Positions 55,904 through 63,321 are shown, counted from the first letter of the stretch. The stretch: DNA of 64,000 nucleotides from Fulvivirga ligni (GCF_021389935.1 NZ_CP089979.1:1-64000), one strand, 5' to 3'. Notes: a model not told the origin generated them from the sequence alone. A program made the numbers and translations.

Positions 55904-56010
55904 CATCAAAAATAAGAGTACCCACGCGTTGTATATGCTGTTCACATTTAGTGAGTGTATTTATTCATTACCTCACCTTACGGGTGTACAAGCACCCTCA
56001 GTCGGATAGT
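55904..56010 (-). ncRNA. Candidate Cas12f-type guide RNA (scaffold 55928-56010, possible guide to 55904)
   Basis: On the minus strand, directly after the dCas12f stop. Hairpin 1: GGGTG (55993-55997) with CACCC (55982-55986), loop CTTGTA. Spacer GTAAG. Hairpin 2: GTGAG (55972-55976) with CTCAC (55951-55955), 15-base loop. Then TAAATGTGAACAGCATATACAAC to 55928. This order (G-rich stem with a GCTTG loop, short A-rich spacer, long GAG/CTC stem, A-rich tail ending in CAAC) closely follows the core of Cas12f guide scaffolds. The bases after CAAC, GCGTGGGTACTCTTATTTTT (55927-55908), would be the guide. The remaining 55718-55903 holds no gene; a 14-base palindrome lies there. Confidence 0.6.
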
Positions 56011-57108
56011 CTAATCTACTATCACTTCAATACCTGCTTTATCAGCTTTGTATTTTATTTTAGTAATCAGCTCATAATAGCTCCAGTTCCTTAACACAAA
56101 TTCTTCCTCCTTGGCTATAGTGATCTTCTCTTCCTGATTTAATAATATGAGTGTTCCTGCCTGGTGTTTAATGCAAAAGTCAATCAATCTCTTACTGTAT
56201 ACATGTATACGATGATATACATAGTTTCTTTCTGCCTCTCTAAGCCTGTCTACTGCTTTTAACTTTCTTTTAATTCCTTTGCCGGATCTATTATAGGTGG
56301 CTCCCACCTGTGCCCTTTTAGTAGCAGCCTGGATAGCTAATCTCCTGTATAGAAACTCTTCTCTTGTACCAATAGTAAGCTTGGCCTTATCTATTTTCAC
56401 TACTATAGGATATTGCAAAGATAAAGAAGCTTCTGCCATTACCTCCGGTTTAATTTCCTGCTGATCTCTCTCTATTTCAAATACCGGTAGCCAGAAAATC
56501 TTACCATCCTTGAGCTTAATGTGAGAAGTACACAGTTTGGTCTCTCCATTAATCACTTTTTCCAATAGCCTGCGCTTATCAGTATAATCATTCCCTAAAT
56601 AAGTGCGAAAAGGAATTTGAAATAGACGGAAACAAAATGCAGTTTTCTCAGAAACATGGGCAAGCCCTCCAAGACATTCAGGACTAAATGGAAAAGCCAT
56701 GTCCCTCCTGAAATTTTTTAATGAACGTTCACCCTTCCAATATGCATTTTTATTCTTATTGAAAGAAGCAATTAAAGTCCTGTTGAGGTTGGACAGAATA
56801 TTGGTAGGGATCTCTCCCAGGAAACGGTCTGATACCACTCGATACGTACAATTGATACGAGAGCGTTGCAAGATACCAGCATCATCCTTCTTTTTATCAA
56901 CCAGTTTATATTTTATCCCTTCCGATAAATAAAAGAATTCTTTGATCATCTCCTGTGTATAAAGATGGGACACGATTAAATTGGCTGCTCTAAAGCAGCG
57001 GTTCTGCCATTGATAGAGCTTATTCAAAACCTCCTTTCTTTCCTCTTGCGTAGGCAGGTCTACTAATAGCTGGATCTTACGAGTAAGTTTAAGGGTAGAC
57101 TTTTCCAT
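56011..57108 (-). CDS. Nuclease-dead Cas12f/TnpB-like protein
   Basis: 365 residues from the ATG at 57108, one base after the sigma stop; the open frame upstream overlaps the sigma gene and is not used. N-terminal helical part (1-125), a WED-like strand group with LKNFRRDMAFPF (about 130-141), then a RuvC-like region: PIVVKIDKAKLTIG (234-247), a long bridge-like helix with GKGIKRKLKAVDRLREAERNYVYHRIHVYSKRLIDFC (277-312), AGTLILLNQEEK (317-328) and NWSYYELITKIKYKADKAGIEVI (341-363). Canonical RuvC-I (D-x-G) is distorted and the RuvC-II glutamate (E-D/N-L) is replaced by L-N-Q. The chain ends at VD, before the RuvC-III and zinc ribbon. It is therefore predicted not to cut DNA, but could still bind RNA and target DNA. 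Confidence 0.8.
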   Translation of the reverse strand: MEKSTLKLTRKIQLLVDLPTQEERKEVLNKLYQWQNRCFRAANLIVSHLYTQEMIKEFFYLSEGIKYKLVDKKKDDAGILQRSRINCTYRVVSDRFLGEIPTNILSNLNRTLIASFNKNKNAYWKGERSLKNFRRDMAFPFSPECLGGLAHVSEKTAFCFRLFQIPFRTYLGNDYTDKRRLLEKVINGETKLCTSHIKLKDGKIFWLPVFEIERDQQEIKPEVMAEASLSLQYPIVVKIDKAKLTIGTREEFLYRRLAIQAATKRAQVGATYNRSGKGIKRKLKAVDRLREAERNYVYHRIHVYSKRLIDFCIKHQAGTLILLNQEEKITIAKEEEFVLRNWSYYELITKIKYKADKAGIEVIVD

Positions 57109-57109
57109 G

Positions 57110-57892
57110 TTAAGCTGTTTGCAATGCCTGATGGTGTTTATCTTGTAATAGCTTATACGCAACCATGAATTGGCTATGCACTTCCTTTTGCGATAGATTG
57201 AGCTGTCTGGCAATGGCAGCAAAGGAATACTTTTTTTCACAGCGAAGTTTCAATACCTCCGCTTGCTCCTCAGTCATACTACCCTGCACCTTCATACCTA
57301 ACGCTGGCCTGTTTTTAGTTTTTCCCTGGTTGATAATCATTTTAATATCCCGGATGGCCATTTTCACTTCATAACAAGTCTCCTGAACATTCTTTCCCAT
57401 AGACTGGGCAATAGCTTTATACTGAAAGCCATATTTTAAGCAAAGTTCAATTAAATGCCTTCTGTCAGCATCCAGCAAGGGAAGTACCCTCCCAACTCTA
57501 TCAAAGGCCTGTTGCTCCTGCTCCTGTGCTTGCTGGATTTCAAACTCACTTTCAGGATCGTAGCCAGCCATATATTCTTGGTAGTTATCAAACTCCTCTA
57601 ATGAATTGATCTTCCTAAGAAACTTGTTCTTAGGGCTGCTATAATAGGTAATGCAACTTTTGGTAATCACAAACCTCAAGAAAAAGAAAATATGCTCAGG
57701 AGATTGAATATTCTCTCTGTTTACCCACAACCTCAAAAAAGCATCCTGCAATAATGAATCTACAATAAAGCTATCATTGATTAGGTTCATGCCGATCCAG
57801 AAGATGCGGCGACTGTATTGAGAGTAGATTTTATCTAAGGCGGAAATGTGACCCTTTATAAAGCTCGAATAAGATGTGCTTAAATGACTCAA
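57110..57892 (-). CDS. ECF-type sigma factor, partner of dCas12f
   Basis: 260 residues, TTG start at 57892 (an upstream stop excludes a longer frame). Sigma region 2: ALDKIYSQYSRRIFWIGMNLINDSFIVDSLLQDAFLRLW (about 18-56). Region 4: GRVLPLLDADRRHLIELCLKYGFQYKAIAQSMGKNVQETCYEVKMAIRDIK (about 134-184). An extra C-terminal HTH follows: MTEEQAEVLKLRCEKKYSFAAIARQLNLSQKEVHSQFMVAYKLL (about 206-249), unusual for ECF factors, which normally end after region 4. Directly followed by the dCas12f gene (stop, one base, ATG), so they are made together. In the recently reported sigma-dCas12f systems of Bacteroidota, dCas12f and its RNA recruit the sigma factor to start transcription. Confidence 0.85.
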   Translation of the reverse strand: MSHLSTSYSSFIKGHISALDKIYSQYSRRIFWIGMNLINDSFIVDSLLQDAFLRLWVNRENIQSPEHIFFFLRFVITKSCITYYSSPKNKFLRKINSLEEFDNYQEYMAGYDPESEFEIQQAQEQEQQAFDRVGRVLPLLDADRRHLIELCLKYGFQYKAIAQSMGKNVQETCYEVKMAIRDIKMIINQGKTKNRPALGMKVQGSMTEEQAEVLKLRCEKKYSFAAIARQLNLSQKEVHSQFMVAYKLLQDKHHQALQTA

Positions 57893-57935
57893 ATTTTAAT
57901 TCTTATTATTAAAAATTGAAAACAAGAAACTTATA

Positions 57936-57986
57936 AACTAAACGATTAGTTCTACTTTAAACTTATTTGCTTAGTTATAACTAAGC
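57936..57986. promoter_or_regulatory. Two related operators between the sigma operon and the XRE gene
   Basis: Site 1: AACTAA-ACGA-TTAGTT (57936-57951). Site 2: GCTTAGTTATAACTAAGC, a perfect 18-base palindrome (57969-57986). Both use TTAGTT/AACTAA half-sites. They lie in the 119-base gap between the divergent starts at 57892 and 58024, so the XRE protein probably controls both sides. Confidence 0.6.
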
Positions 57987-58023
57987 ATAAATGTAATGAT
58001 CTTTTCCCTAATTGCAAAAGGTC

Positions 58024-58257
58024 ATGAATAAAAAAAGCGATTTTGAAATGGCTGTGGTCAGCAGGGTAAAAGATCTACGGGTAGCAAGGAATCTGTCTCA
58101 GGATGATTTAGCTATTTTTCTGGATCTTTCTCGTGGTTTTATTGGTCAGATTGAAAGCCCGAGATACCCTAGTAAATACAACCTAAACCATCTTAATACC
58201 CTCGCTAAACATTTTGGATGTTCACCAAAAGATTTTCTTCCAGAAAATCCTCTATAA
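58024..58257 (+). CDS. XRE-family regulator divergent from sigma-dCas12f
   Basis: 77 residues from the ATG at 58024. HTH: VSRVKDLRVARNLSQDDLAIFLDLSRGFIGQIESPRYPSKYNLNHLNTLAKHFGCSPKDFLP (about 12-73), the short Cro/C1 type that autoregulates. Divergent from the sigma-dCas12f operon with two inverted repeats between, so a likely repressor or switch for it. Confidence 0.75.
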   Translation: MNKKSDFEMAVVSRVKDLRVARNLSQDDLAIFLDLSRGFIGQIESPRYPSKYNLNHLNTLAKHFGCSPKDFLPENPL

Positions 58258-58351
58258 AACTATTTTCTTTTATCTCAATAGTAATAGGATCTAATCTCAA
58301 AAATGCCTGAAAAAGCATTTAATCAACTAATATTATGGAGAAATCTTCAAA

Positions 58352-58371
58352 AATACCCAATGTTGGGTATT
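58352..58371. promoter_or_regulatory. Perfect palindromic operator shared with 49690
   Basis: AATACCCAATGTTGGGTATT is a perfect 20-base palindrome, 124 bases upstream of the ATG at 58496. Same motif as 49690-49709. Could bind the same regulator. Confidence 0.55.
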
Positions 58372-58495
58372 GATTTCCTTTATCAATAGACTTAATTTTT
58401 CAAGTATAAAATTCAATAAATACTTTATTGATTTCATTATCCAGGCAATAAAGCCACATCAAAATTTTTATTCCTGCACATACAATGATTCAATT

Positions 58496-59692
58496 ATGAA
58501 AAACTATTTATTCTTTCTTTACCTCATTATCCTTATTGTTTCCAACGAAACAGAACTTGTGGCACAAGAACCAATATCTGAAAAAATAAATCAGTTTCTG
58601 ACCGAACTTGCAAATGAGTCAAATACGTTAGATTCTTTACTTAAAGAACATAATTCTAAAAAACCAACACCTATTCGAGAAAAACTGAACAAAACGTATG
58701 ACTCTATAGCTAATCTGATAATTGACCACAAATTTCAAATTACAGATTCCGTAGCCCTATATAGCAAGAGAAATGAACTATTAGCCATTTTGAATTCATT
58801 AACAAAATGGGAAACAGAACGTGCTAGATTATTAAGTAGAAAACAAAATATATCTAAGCAAATAATTCAATATTCAGCGATAATTGATTTAAGTAACGCT
58901 ACTGAAGCATTAAGAAATGAAATTGACAGTGCTGGAATTTATAATAAAAAATACAGCCAAGATGTTCTTGTATCATTTGCAGCATCTGTTCGACATATTA
59001 GAGATCAGGCATATTCAGAATCGGCCTATCATTCCTTGGCAGAATCTATGGTCATCTTTGAGCCAGGAACAAATGAAAAGGCACACGACTGGATTAGAAA
59101 TGGTATGAATATTCTTGGGATAGCAGGTGGAGTTACAGCATATTCAGGATTTAGCAATAACAACCAAATTGCTGGTTTATCTTCGATTGCTATTACCTCC
59201 TTAATTTATGTAGTAGGTCAAAAAATAATTACAAAAAACAAAGACAATGACACTGAAATAAAAAGATCTTTCGAAGCTTTATCAAGAAATGTACTTTACG
59301 GAAATATTATAAGAGAAGACTCGTCAAATTTGATTAAATTCAGAGTCATTGCGGATACCTTATTTAATCTTATTGATTATGTTCCAAATACTGAGGCCGG
59401 AGAGATAATAGGAGATTGGCAACCTAATTCAAAAATTATTGATCATGGATATCTTTTACTGTCTTGTATGGAGAATAGTTTAGTTTTTTGGAATAAAATA
59501 ATATTAGCATCTAATGAGATGTTATTCAGTACTGACACCTTTTTAACTGGCGATGGCAGACAGAACCTTGAGAATAATAAACTAAGAGCTCAAACTTTGA
59601 TATCAGTAAGAGAGGACAATATAATTAGGTTTCGGTCAAAGTTATATTACCTGCAAAAACAATTCGGTGACAATAATATAGGAGAAAACTAA
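58496..59692 (+). CDS. Exported/membrane-associated helical protein
   Basis: 398 residues from the ATG at 58496; a TTG-started frame from 58370 is not preferred because it would cover the palindrome and hide the signal peptide. Signal peptide MKNYLFFLYLIILIVSNETELVAQ. A long helical region follows, then ILGIAGGVTAYSGFS and SIAITSLIYVVGQKII (about 203-240), possible membrane segments. The C-terminus is helical. No family recognised. The operator is shared with the 49746 gene. Confidence 0.55.
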   Translation: MKNYLFFLYLIILIVSNETELVAQEPISEKINQFLTELANESNTLDSLLKEHNSKKPTPIREKLNKTYDSIANLIIDHKFQITDSVALYSKRNELLAILNSLTKWETERARLLSRKQNISKQIIQYSAIIDLSNATEALRNEIDSAGIYNKKYSQDVLVSFAASVRHIRDQAYSESAYHSLAESMVIFEPGTNEKAHDWIRNGMNILGIAGGVTAYSGFSNNNQIAGLSSIAITSLIYVVGQKIITKNKDNDTEIKRSFEALSRNVLYGNIIREDSSNLIKFRVIADTLFNLIDYVPNTEAGEIIGDWQPNSKIIDHGYLLLSCMENSLVFWNKIILASNEMLFSTDTFLTGDGRQNLENNKLRAQTLISVREDNIIRFRSKLYYLQKQFGDNNIGEN

Positions 59693-59820
59693 ATATATCA
59701 TCAAATTAGACCTTTAGCCTTGGCATAATATAAATATACACGGACGAATACAGGCTGTAACTACCTAAAGTGCTATGAGGGAAATTACCAAGATTAATAA
59801 TTATAAAAAATTACCAACCA

Positions 59821-60447
59821 GTGTATTATTTAATAAATAAGGATGAAACTCAACGGTTTCCGACAAATGATGATAGTTTTTTTATCGAAAATGGCGATAA
59901 CGATGAAATTGCTCTATTGCATAAAGCTTTTCAAGAATTTGGTGGATATGCTGACAGTTACCAATCTGGTGCTTTATGCTTATTGGATTCTACTCTATCA
60001 TTAAATAAAAGCTTAAGAGATTACAATGTTTATCCAATAATCTTTCTTATGAGGCATTATATTGAGTTAAGATTAAAAGAATTAATTATAGGTATAAACT
60101 ATTGCCGTGATCAAACCAATGTTTTTCCATTACATCATAACATACTTGAGCTTTGGAAGGACTTTAAAATTAAGTATGAGTCTATTGGCGAGAATATAGA
60201 TGATTCTCGTTTCTTAGTGATCGAAGGGTTATTAAAAGAAGTTAATTCAAATGATCCAAATTCAATGATTTTTAGATACCCTATGGATAAAAAAGGAATA
60301 AGGACTCAAAAGTTGCGGAATATCAATCTTAAAAATTTAAGAGAAACATTCGTAAGAGTATGTTTTGTCCTCGATGGAATTGCTGCTCAAATTGAATCTT
60401 ATGTAGATTGGACGGAAGATGCTCTAAGTAACTTGTATGGCGGATAA
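59821..60447 (+). CDS. HEPN-like protein, hypothetical
   Basis: 208 residues from a GTG at 59821. Central helices VYPIIFLMRHYIELRLKELIIGINYCRDQTNVFPLHHNILELWKDF (about 78-124) look HEPN-like, with the R-H...H-N pattern, followed by RYPMDKKG (about 158-165). Such small proteins in islands often are toxins or abortive-infection parts. No partner gene is adjacent on this strand. Confidence 0.45.
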   Translation: MYYLINKDETQRFPTNDDSFFIENGDNDEIALLHKAFQEFGGYADSYQSGALCLLDSTLSLNKSLRDYNVYPIIFLMRHYIELRLKELIIGINYCRDQTNVFPLHHNILELWKDFKIKYESIGENIDDSRFLVIEGLLKEVNSNDPNSMIFRYPMDKKGIRTQKLRNINLKNLRETFVRVCFVLDGIAAQIESYVDWTEDALSNLYGG

Positions 60448-60523
60448 TATAAAAATTAAATTAATTAATTTTTATATTATCCTATTTCTAATAAGGTGAT
60501 AATTTCAAAGTACGCCTAATTCA

Positions 60524-61750
60524 TTATGCTTGGAACAACTTCTCGCGAAGCATCCCCATATCTTCACTCACCTTATGTTCTACCACTTTAGCATAAATCT
60601 GGGTTGTAGTAATTTTAGTATGACCTAACATTTTACTAACTGATTCTATTGGTACCCCATTACTTAAAGTGACTGTAGTAGCAAAGGTATGTCTGGCTAG
60701 GTGAAAGGTGAGGTTTTTCCGTATTCTACACAAATCAGCTATTTCCTTTAAATATGAGTTAAGCTTCTGGTTTGATATGACAGGAAATAGGGTTCCATTA
60801 ATTTCAGCTCTGGGATGTTCTTTGTATTTACTTATAATATCCATCGCCTTGGGTAAAATCGGAATACTTACTTTCTGCTGCGTCTTTTGCCTAGTGGTCA
60901 TTATCCATAATTTACCATCTACCCCCTTACCTAGATTTTCTGGTGCTAACTTCATTACATCAATATAAGCTAAGCCGGTATAACAGCTAAAAACGAATAA
61001 ATCCCTAACCCAATCTAACCTGGCTATCTCGAACTTCTTATCCTGCAACCTTATCAACTCATCCTGATCGAGAAAACCTCTCTCAACTTTATTAAACTTC
61101 AGCTGATATCTTTCGAACGGGTCTTTTGCCATCCACTCTAACCGTACTGCCAACCGTATCAACTTCCTTAATCTTTCAAGGTGCTTCATCACACCATTAT
61201 TTGATAAGGGTTTCTGATGATCTGTTGGCTGATATGCCCTCAAATAAAGCTCAAACTCTGTAATAAACTTGTAAGTAAGCTCAGACAAATACATATCTGA
61301 TTTTCTGTAACGCTTCTTGAGGTAGCGTAGAATATATTTCTTGGTAGTAAAATAATTCTTTAAGGTGCCATCAGACAAAACATTTTTGAAATTGGTATTA
61401 TGATAATCAACTAACCGAGTAATAGTATGTCCATCTTCATCCAGACCAAGAGCCATGTTCTTGAGAGCTTCTGCCGTAATCAATTTTTTCTCAATCTGCA
61501 TTTGCTGATAGCTATTAGTAATGCCAGATCTAAATTGTTCCAGATAATGATTTAGTTTCTTTACTTCCATAGCATTACCTTTCGCCCGACCACCTAATTC
61601 ATTCCAATTGGTGACTTTAATTCTTTTTTTCATGGAGATCTCTACTCTTTCAGAATCTACAGTAATACGGGCATAAATAGGCACCAGACCATTTTTAAGC
61701 TTATTCCTTCTGATAATAAATTGTACTCCGAATGTTTTTGAACTTCTCAT
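60524..61750 (-). CDS. Tyrosine-type site-specific integrase, island B
   Basis: 408 residues, same domain layout as the integrase at 35304. Box I SCYTGLAYIDVMKLAP (Ala in place of the first Arg, as in IntDOT-like enzymes), box II LTFHLARHTFATTVTLSNGVPIESVSKMLGHTKITTTQIYAKV with the final tyrosine. It lies beside the tRNA-Pro gene. Clearly related to but not identical with the island A integrase, so the two islands each brought their own. Confidence 0.9.
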   Translation of the reverse strand: MRSSKTFGVQFIIRRNKLKNGLVPIYARITVDSERVEISMKKRIKVTNWNELGGRAKGNAMEVKKLNHYLEQFRSGITNSYQQMQIEKKLITAEALKNMALGLDEDGHTITRLVDYHNTNFKNVLSDGTLKNYFTTKKYILRYLKKRYRKSDMYLSELTYKFITEFELYLRAYQPTDHQKPLSNNGVMKHLERLRKLIRLAVRLEWMAKDPFERYQLKFNKVERGFLDQDELIRLQDKKFEIARLDWVRDLFVFSCYTGLAYIDVMKLAPENLGKGVDGKLWIMTTRQKTQQKVSIPILPKAMDIISKYKEHPRAEINGTLFPVISNQKLNSYLKEIADLCRIRKNLTFHLARHTFATTVTLSNGVPIESVSKMLGHTKITTTQIYAKVVEHKVSEDMGMLREKLFQA

Positions 61751-61969
61751 AATGACTTCTTTTAGTTGTATTTGATAAATAGTTCACCAGAAAGTGGTGA
61801 ATTCACTAAAAAATCGAGTCAAATGCCTTTAAATAAAATGATCACTATTATCTGAATATCAGATAGTTAACGCCTTTCTGGTGACCTAAATATAAAAAAT
61901 AAAAAAGGTCACCGTATAGGTCTCATTTTCATTGATAATAAACGTATTACATTGGAGAGATAAAATTAA

Positions 61970-62003
61970 AAAACCCTCCAAATCGTGAAATTTGGAGGGT
62001 TTT
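61970..62003. terminator. Terminator after tRNA-Pro (minus strand)
   Basis: AAAACCCTCCAAAT (61970-61983) pairs perfectly with ATTTGGAGGGTTTT (61990-62003), loop of 6. It follows the 3' end of the tRNA on the minus strand by about 24 bases. Nothing else was recognised in 61751-61969. Confidence 0.8.
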
Positions 62004-62025
62004 GTACTTAGATGGTTATCTAATC

Positions 62026-62042
62026 GTCGGGATGACTGGATT
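62026..62042. repeat. Attachment site in the intact tRNA-Pro 3' end
   Basis: GTCGGGATGACTGGATT, the same 17 bases as at 2989; its first 13 are also at 36810. It covers the 3' acceptor arm and the 3' side of the T-arm of the tRNA-Pro gene (CGTCATCC-type arm on the minus strand). The common target type for tyrosine integrases. Confidence 0.75.
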
Positions 62043-62101
62043 CGAACCAGCGGCCCCCACTACCCTAAAGTGGTGCGCTAACCGGGCTGCGCCACATCCC
62101 G
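62027..62101 (-). tRNA. tRNA-Pro, anticodon AGG
   Basis: 75 bases, cloverleaf intact. Acceptor CGGGATG (62101-62095) pairs with CATCCCG (62034-62028), discriminator A. D-arm GCGC/GCGC. Anticodon stem CCACT/AGTGG with loop TTAGGGT, so anticodon AGG, reading CCT codons. T-arm CTGG-TTCGAAT-CCAG. CCA is not encoded. A34 in proline tRNA is uncommon in bacteria. The attachment site of both islands. Confidence 0.9.
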
Positions 62102-62172
62102 AGCCCTAAATTTGGGTTGCAATTATAATAAAATTTTTATTTTCTAACACAAAAGAACGGTATTCCTTGTGC

Positions 62173-62823
62173 TTACTTTTTCTTACTTTTCAAGCTTTTA
62201 AAGAAACGAGCCCAGTTAAATGGATTCAGCAACGGATTGGGTCTTGGGCCAAAGCGATCGTTTTGATAGGTAGCCCAGTTATCCATGTAAAACCTGTAGT
62301 TAGCATAGCCGTCCATCGGGGTGGTTTGCACCATCAGAGCCAGTAGCTCGTCATTCAGATTTTGTGAATTTACATCTTCATCTACCGGCAAGTTCAACGC
62401 CAGCACAGCTTCTTTAAATATCTCTTCTGTGGGAAACGGCATAATCTCCACTGTCTCCAGGAAGGTGGTGTCAGATACCAGCTCAACCAAAATAGTGAGG
62501 TTATCTGTCTCTGTATCTGGTATGGTGTAGTACTGCTTTCTATAACCTACCGCACTGATTACTATCTCATCTCCTACCAGCGTGGGCATAGAAAAATAGC
62601 CTAAACGATTAGTGGATGTCCCTCTTCCGGCCTTAGGCACATATACGTTTACCCCTGGCACTCCTGCTACACTGTCTTCTCCTAATACGATACCTGAAAG
62701 CTGAATAACCTTCTTTTTACCCTGAGCCTGAGCCTGGCTGGAAACCATGATGGCCACTACACTTAGCAAAACACATAGGATAAAAGGTGATAATCGTTTA
62801 TAGAAGGCTTTCTCTTTTGTCAT
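62173..62823 (-). CDS. CarboxypepD_reg-like exported protein
   Basis: 216 residues with signal peptide (MTKEKAFYKRLSPFILCVLLSVVAIMVSSQAQA). Then one carboxypeptidase-regulatory beta-sandwich (IQLSGIVLGEDSVAGVPGVNVYVPKAGRGTSTNRLGYFSMPTLVGDEIVISAVGYRKQYY, about 40-99), as found at the N-terminus of TonB-dependent transporters, but with no plug or barrel. The C-terminus is short and charged. Core chromosome gene, upstream of the islands on the far side of the tRNA. Confidence 0.75.
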   Translation of the reverse strand: MTKEKAFYKRLSPFILCVLLSVVAIMVSSQAQAQGKKKVIQLSGIVLGEDSVAGVPGVNVYVPKAGRGTSTNRLGYFSMPTLVGDEIVISAVGYRKQYYTIPDTETDNLTILVELVSDTTFLETVEIMPFPTEEIFKEAVLALNLPVDEDVNSQNLNDELLALMVQTTPMDGYANYRFYMDNWATYQNDRFGPRPNPLLNPFNWARFFKSLKSKKK

Positions 62824-62935
62824 CTAAACACACATTGTCGAAATTCCGAAGTTATCAATTGAACGGCAAATTTCCTTATAATGTTCACTAATTATTTTTA
62901 AATTTGGTTTTATACTTTTCCATTATTCTGATATT

Positions 62936-63319
62936 ATGAGGTTAAAAAATTTTAGTTTGTCTTTCGGCTCACAAATCTTCAAAGCCTGCTCAGATGAGTC
63001 AAGAGTAAGAATTCTTCACCTCATATTTCAAAACAAGGAAATGTGCATCTCAGACCTGGAGCAGATTCTGGATTTCACTCAAACCAAAACGTCGCGGCAC
63101 CTTATTTATTTGAAAAACTCAGGAATTCTCAGTACCCGAAAACATGATCAGTGGGTTTTTTATTATCTAAAGGATGAAGTATATGATATCATTAATCAGA
63201 TATTTCAGTTTTTACAAAAAGATCAGGTGCTCCGCGGTGACTTACAGACCTACAAAACCATGTATTCTAACCGTGAGCTTGCTCTTAACAAGTTAGAAAC
63301 CAGAAACTGGCAGCGCTAA
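62936..63319 (+). CDS. ArsR/SmtB-family regulator
   Basis: 127 residues. Winged HTH: SQIFKACSDESRVRILHLIFQNKEMCISDLEQILDFTQTKTSRHLIYLKNSGILSTRKHDQWVFYYLKD (about 13-81). Has the ArsR fold with the D-x-x-R-x-x-I-L start. No obvious metal site. Two bases before the HAD gene, so co-transcribed. Confidence 0.85.
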   Translation: MRLKNFSLSFGSQIFKACSDESRVRILHLIFQNKEMCISDLEQILDFTQTKTSRHLIYLKNSGILSTRKHDQWVFYYLKDEVYDIINQIFQFLQKDQVLRGDLQTYKTMYSNRELALNKLETRNWQR

Positions 63320-63321
63320 AC

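Larger units (their letters stand above)
36811..62026. mobile_element. Genomic island B (about 25.2 kb), tRNA-Pro integrated
   Basis: Bounded by the tRNA 3'-end copies at 36810 and 62026, with integrase gene 60524-61750 next to the right boundary and tRNA-Pro gene. Contains the expanded type I RM operon, envelope genes, the sigma-dCas12f locus and a second HTH/structured-element module. As in island A, no relaxase or conjugation genes are seen. It is probably the younger arrival, because it carries the intact tRNA 3' end, but insertion order is inference. Confidence 0.65.

Noticed and set aside
55718-56010. CRISPR array next to the Cas12f-like gene
   Set aside because: No repeated units; only a single scaffold-like element is seen.
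57109-57240. Longer N-terminus for the dCas12f protein
   Set aside because: It overlaps the end of the sigma gene; the ATG at 57108 one base after the sigma stop fits a coupled operon.
58370-58495. Longer start for the exported protein at 58496
   Set aside because: It would hide a clear signal peptide and begin on the last bases of the palindromic operator.
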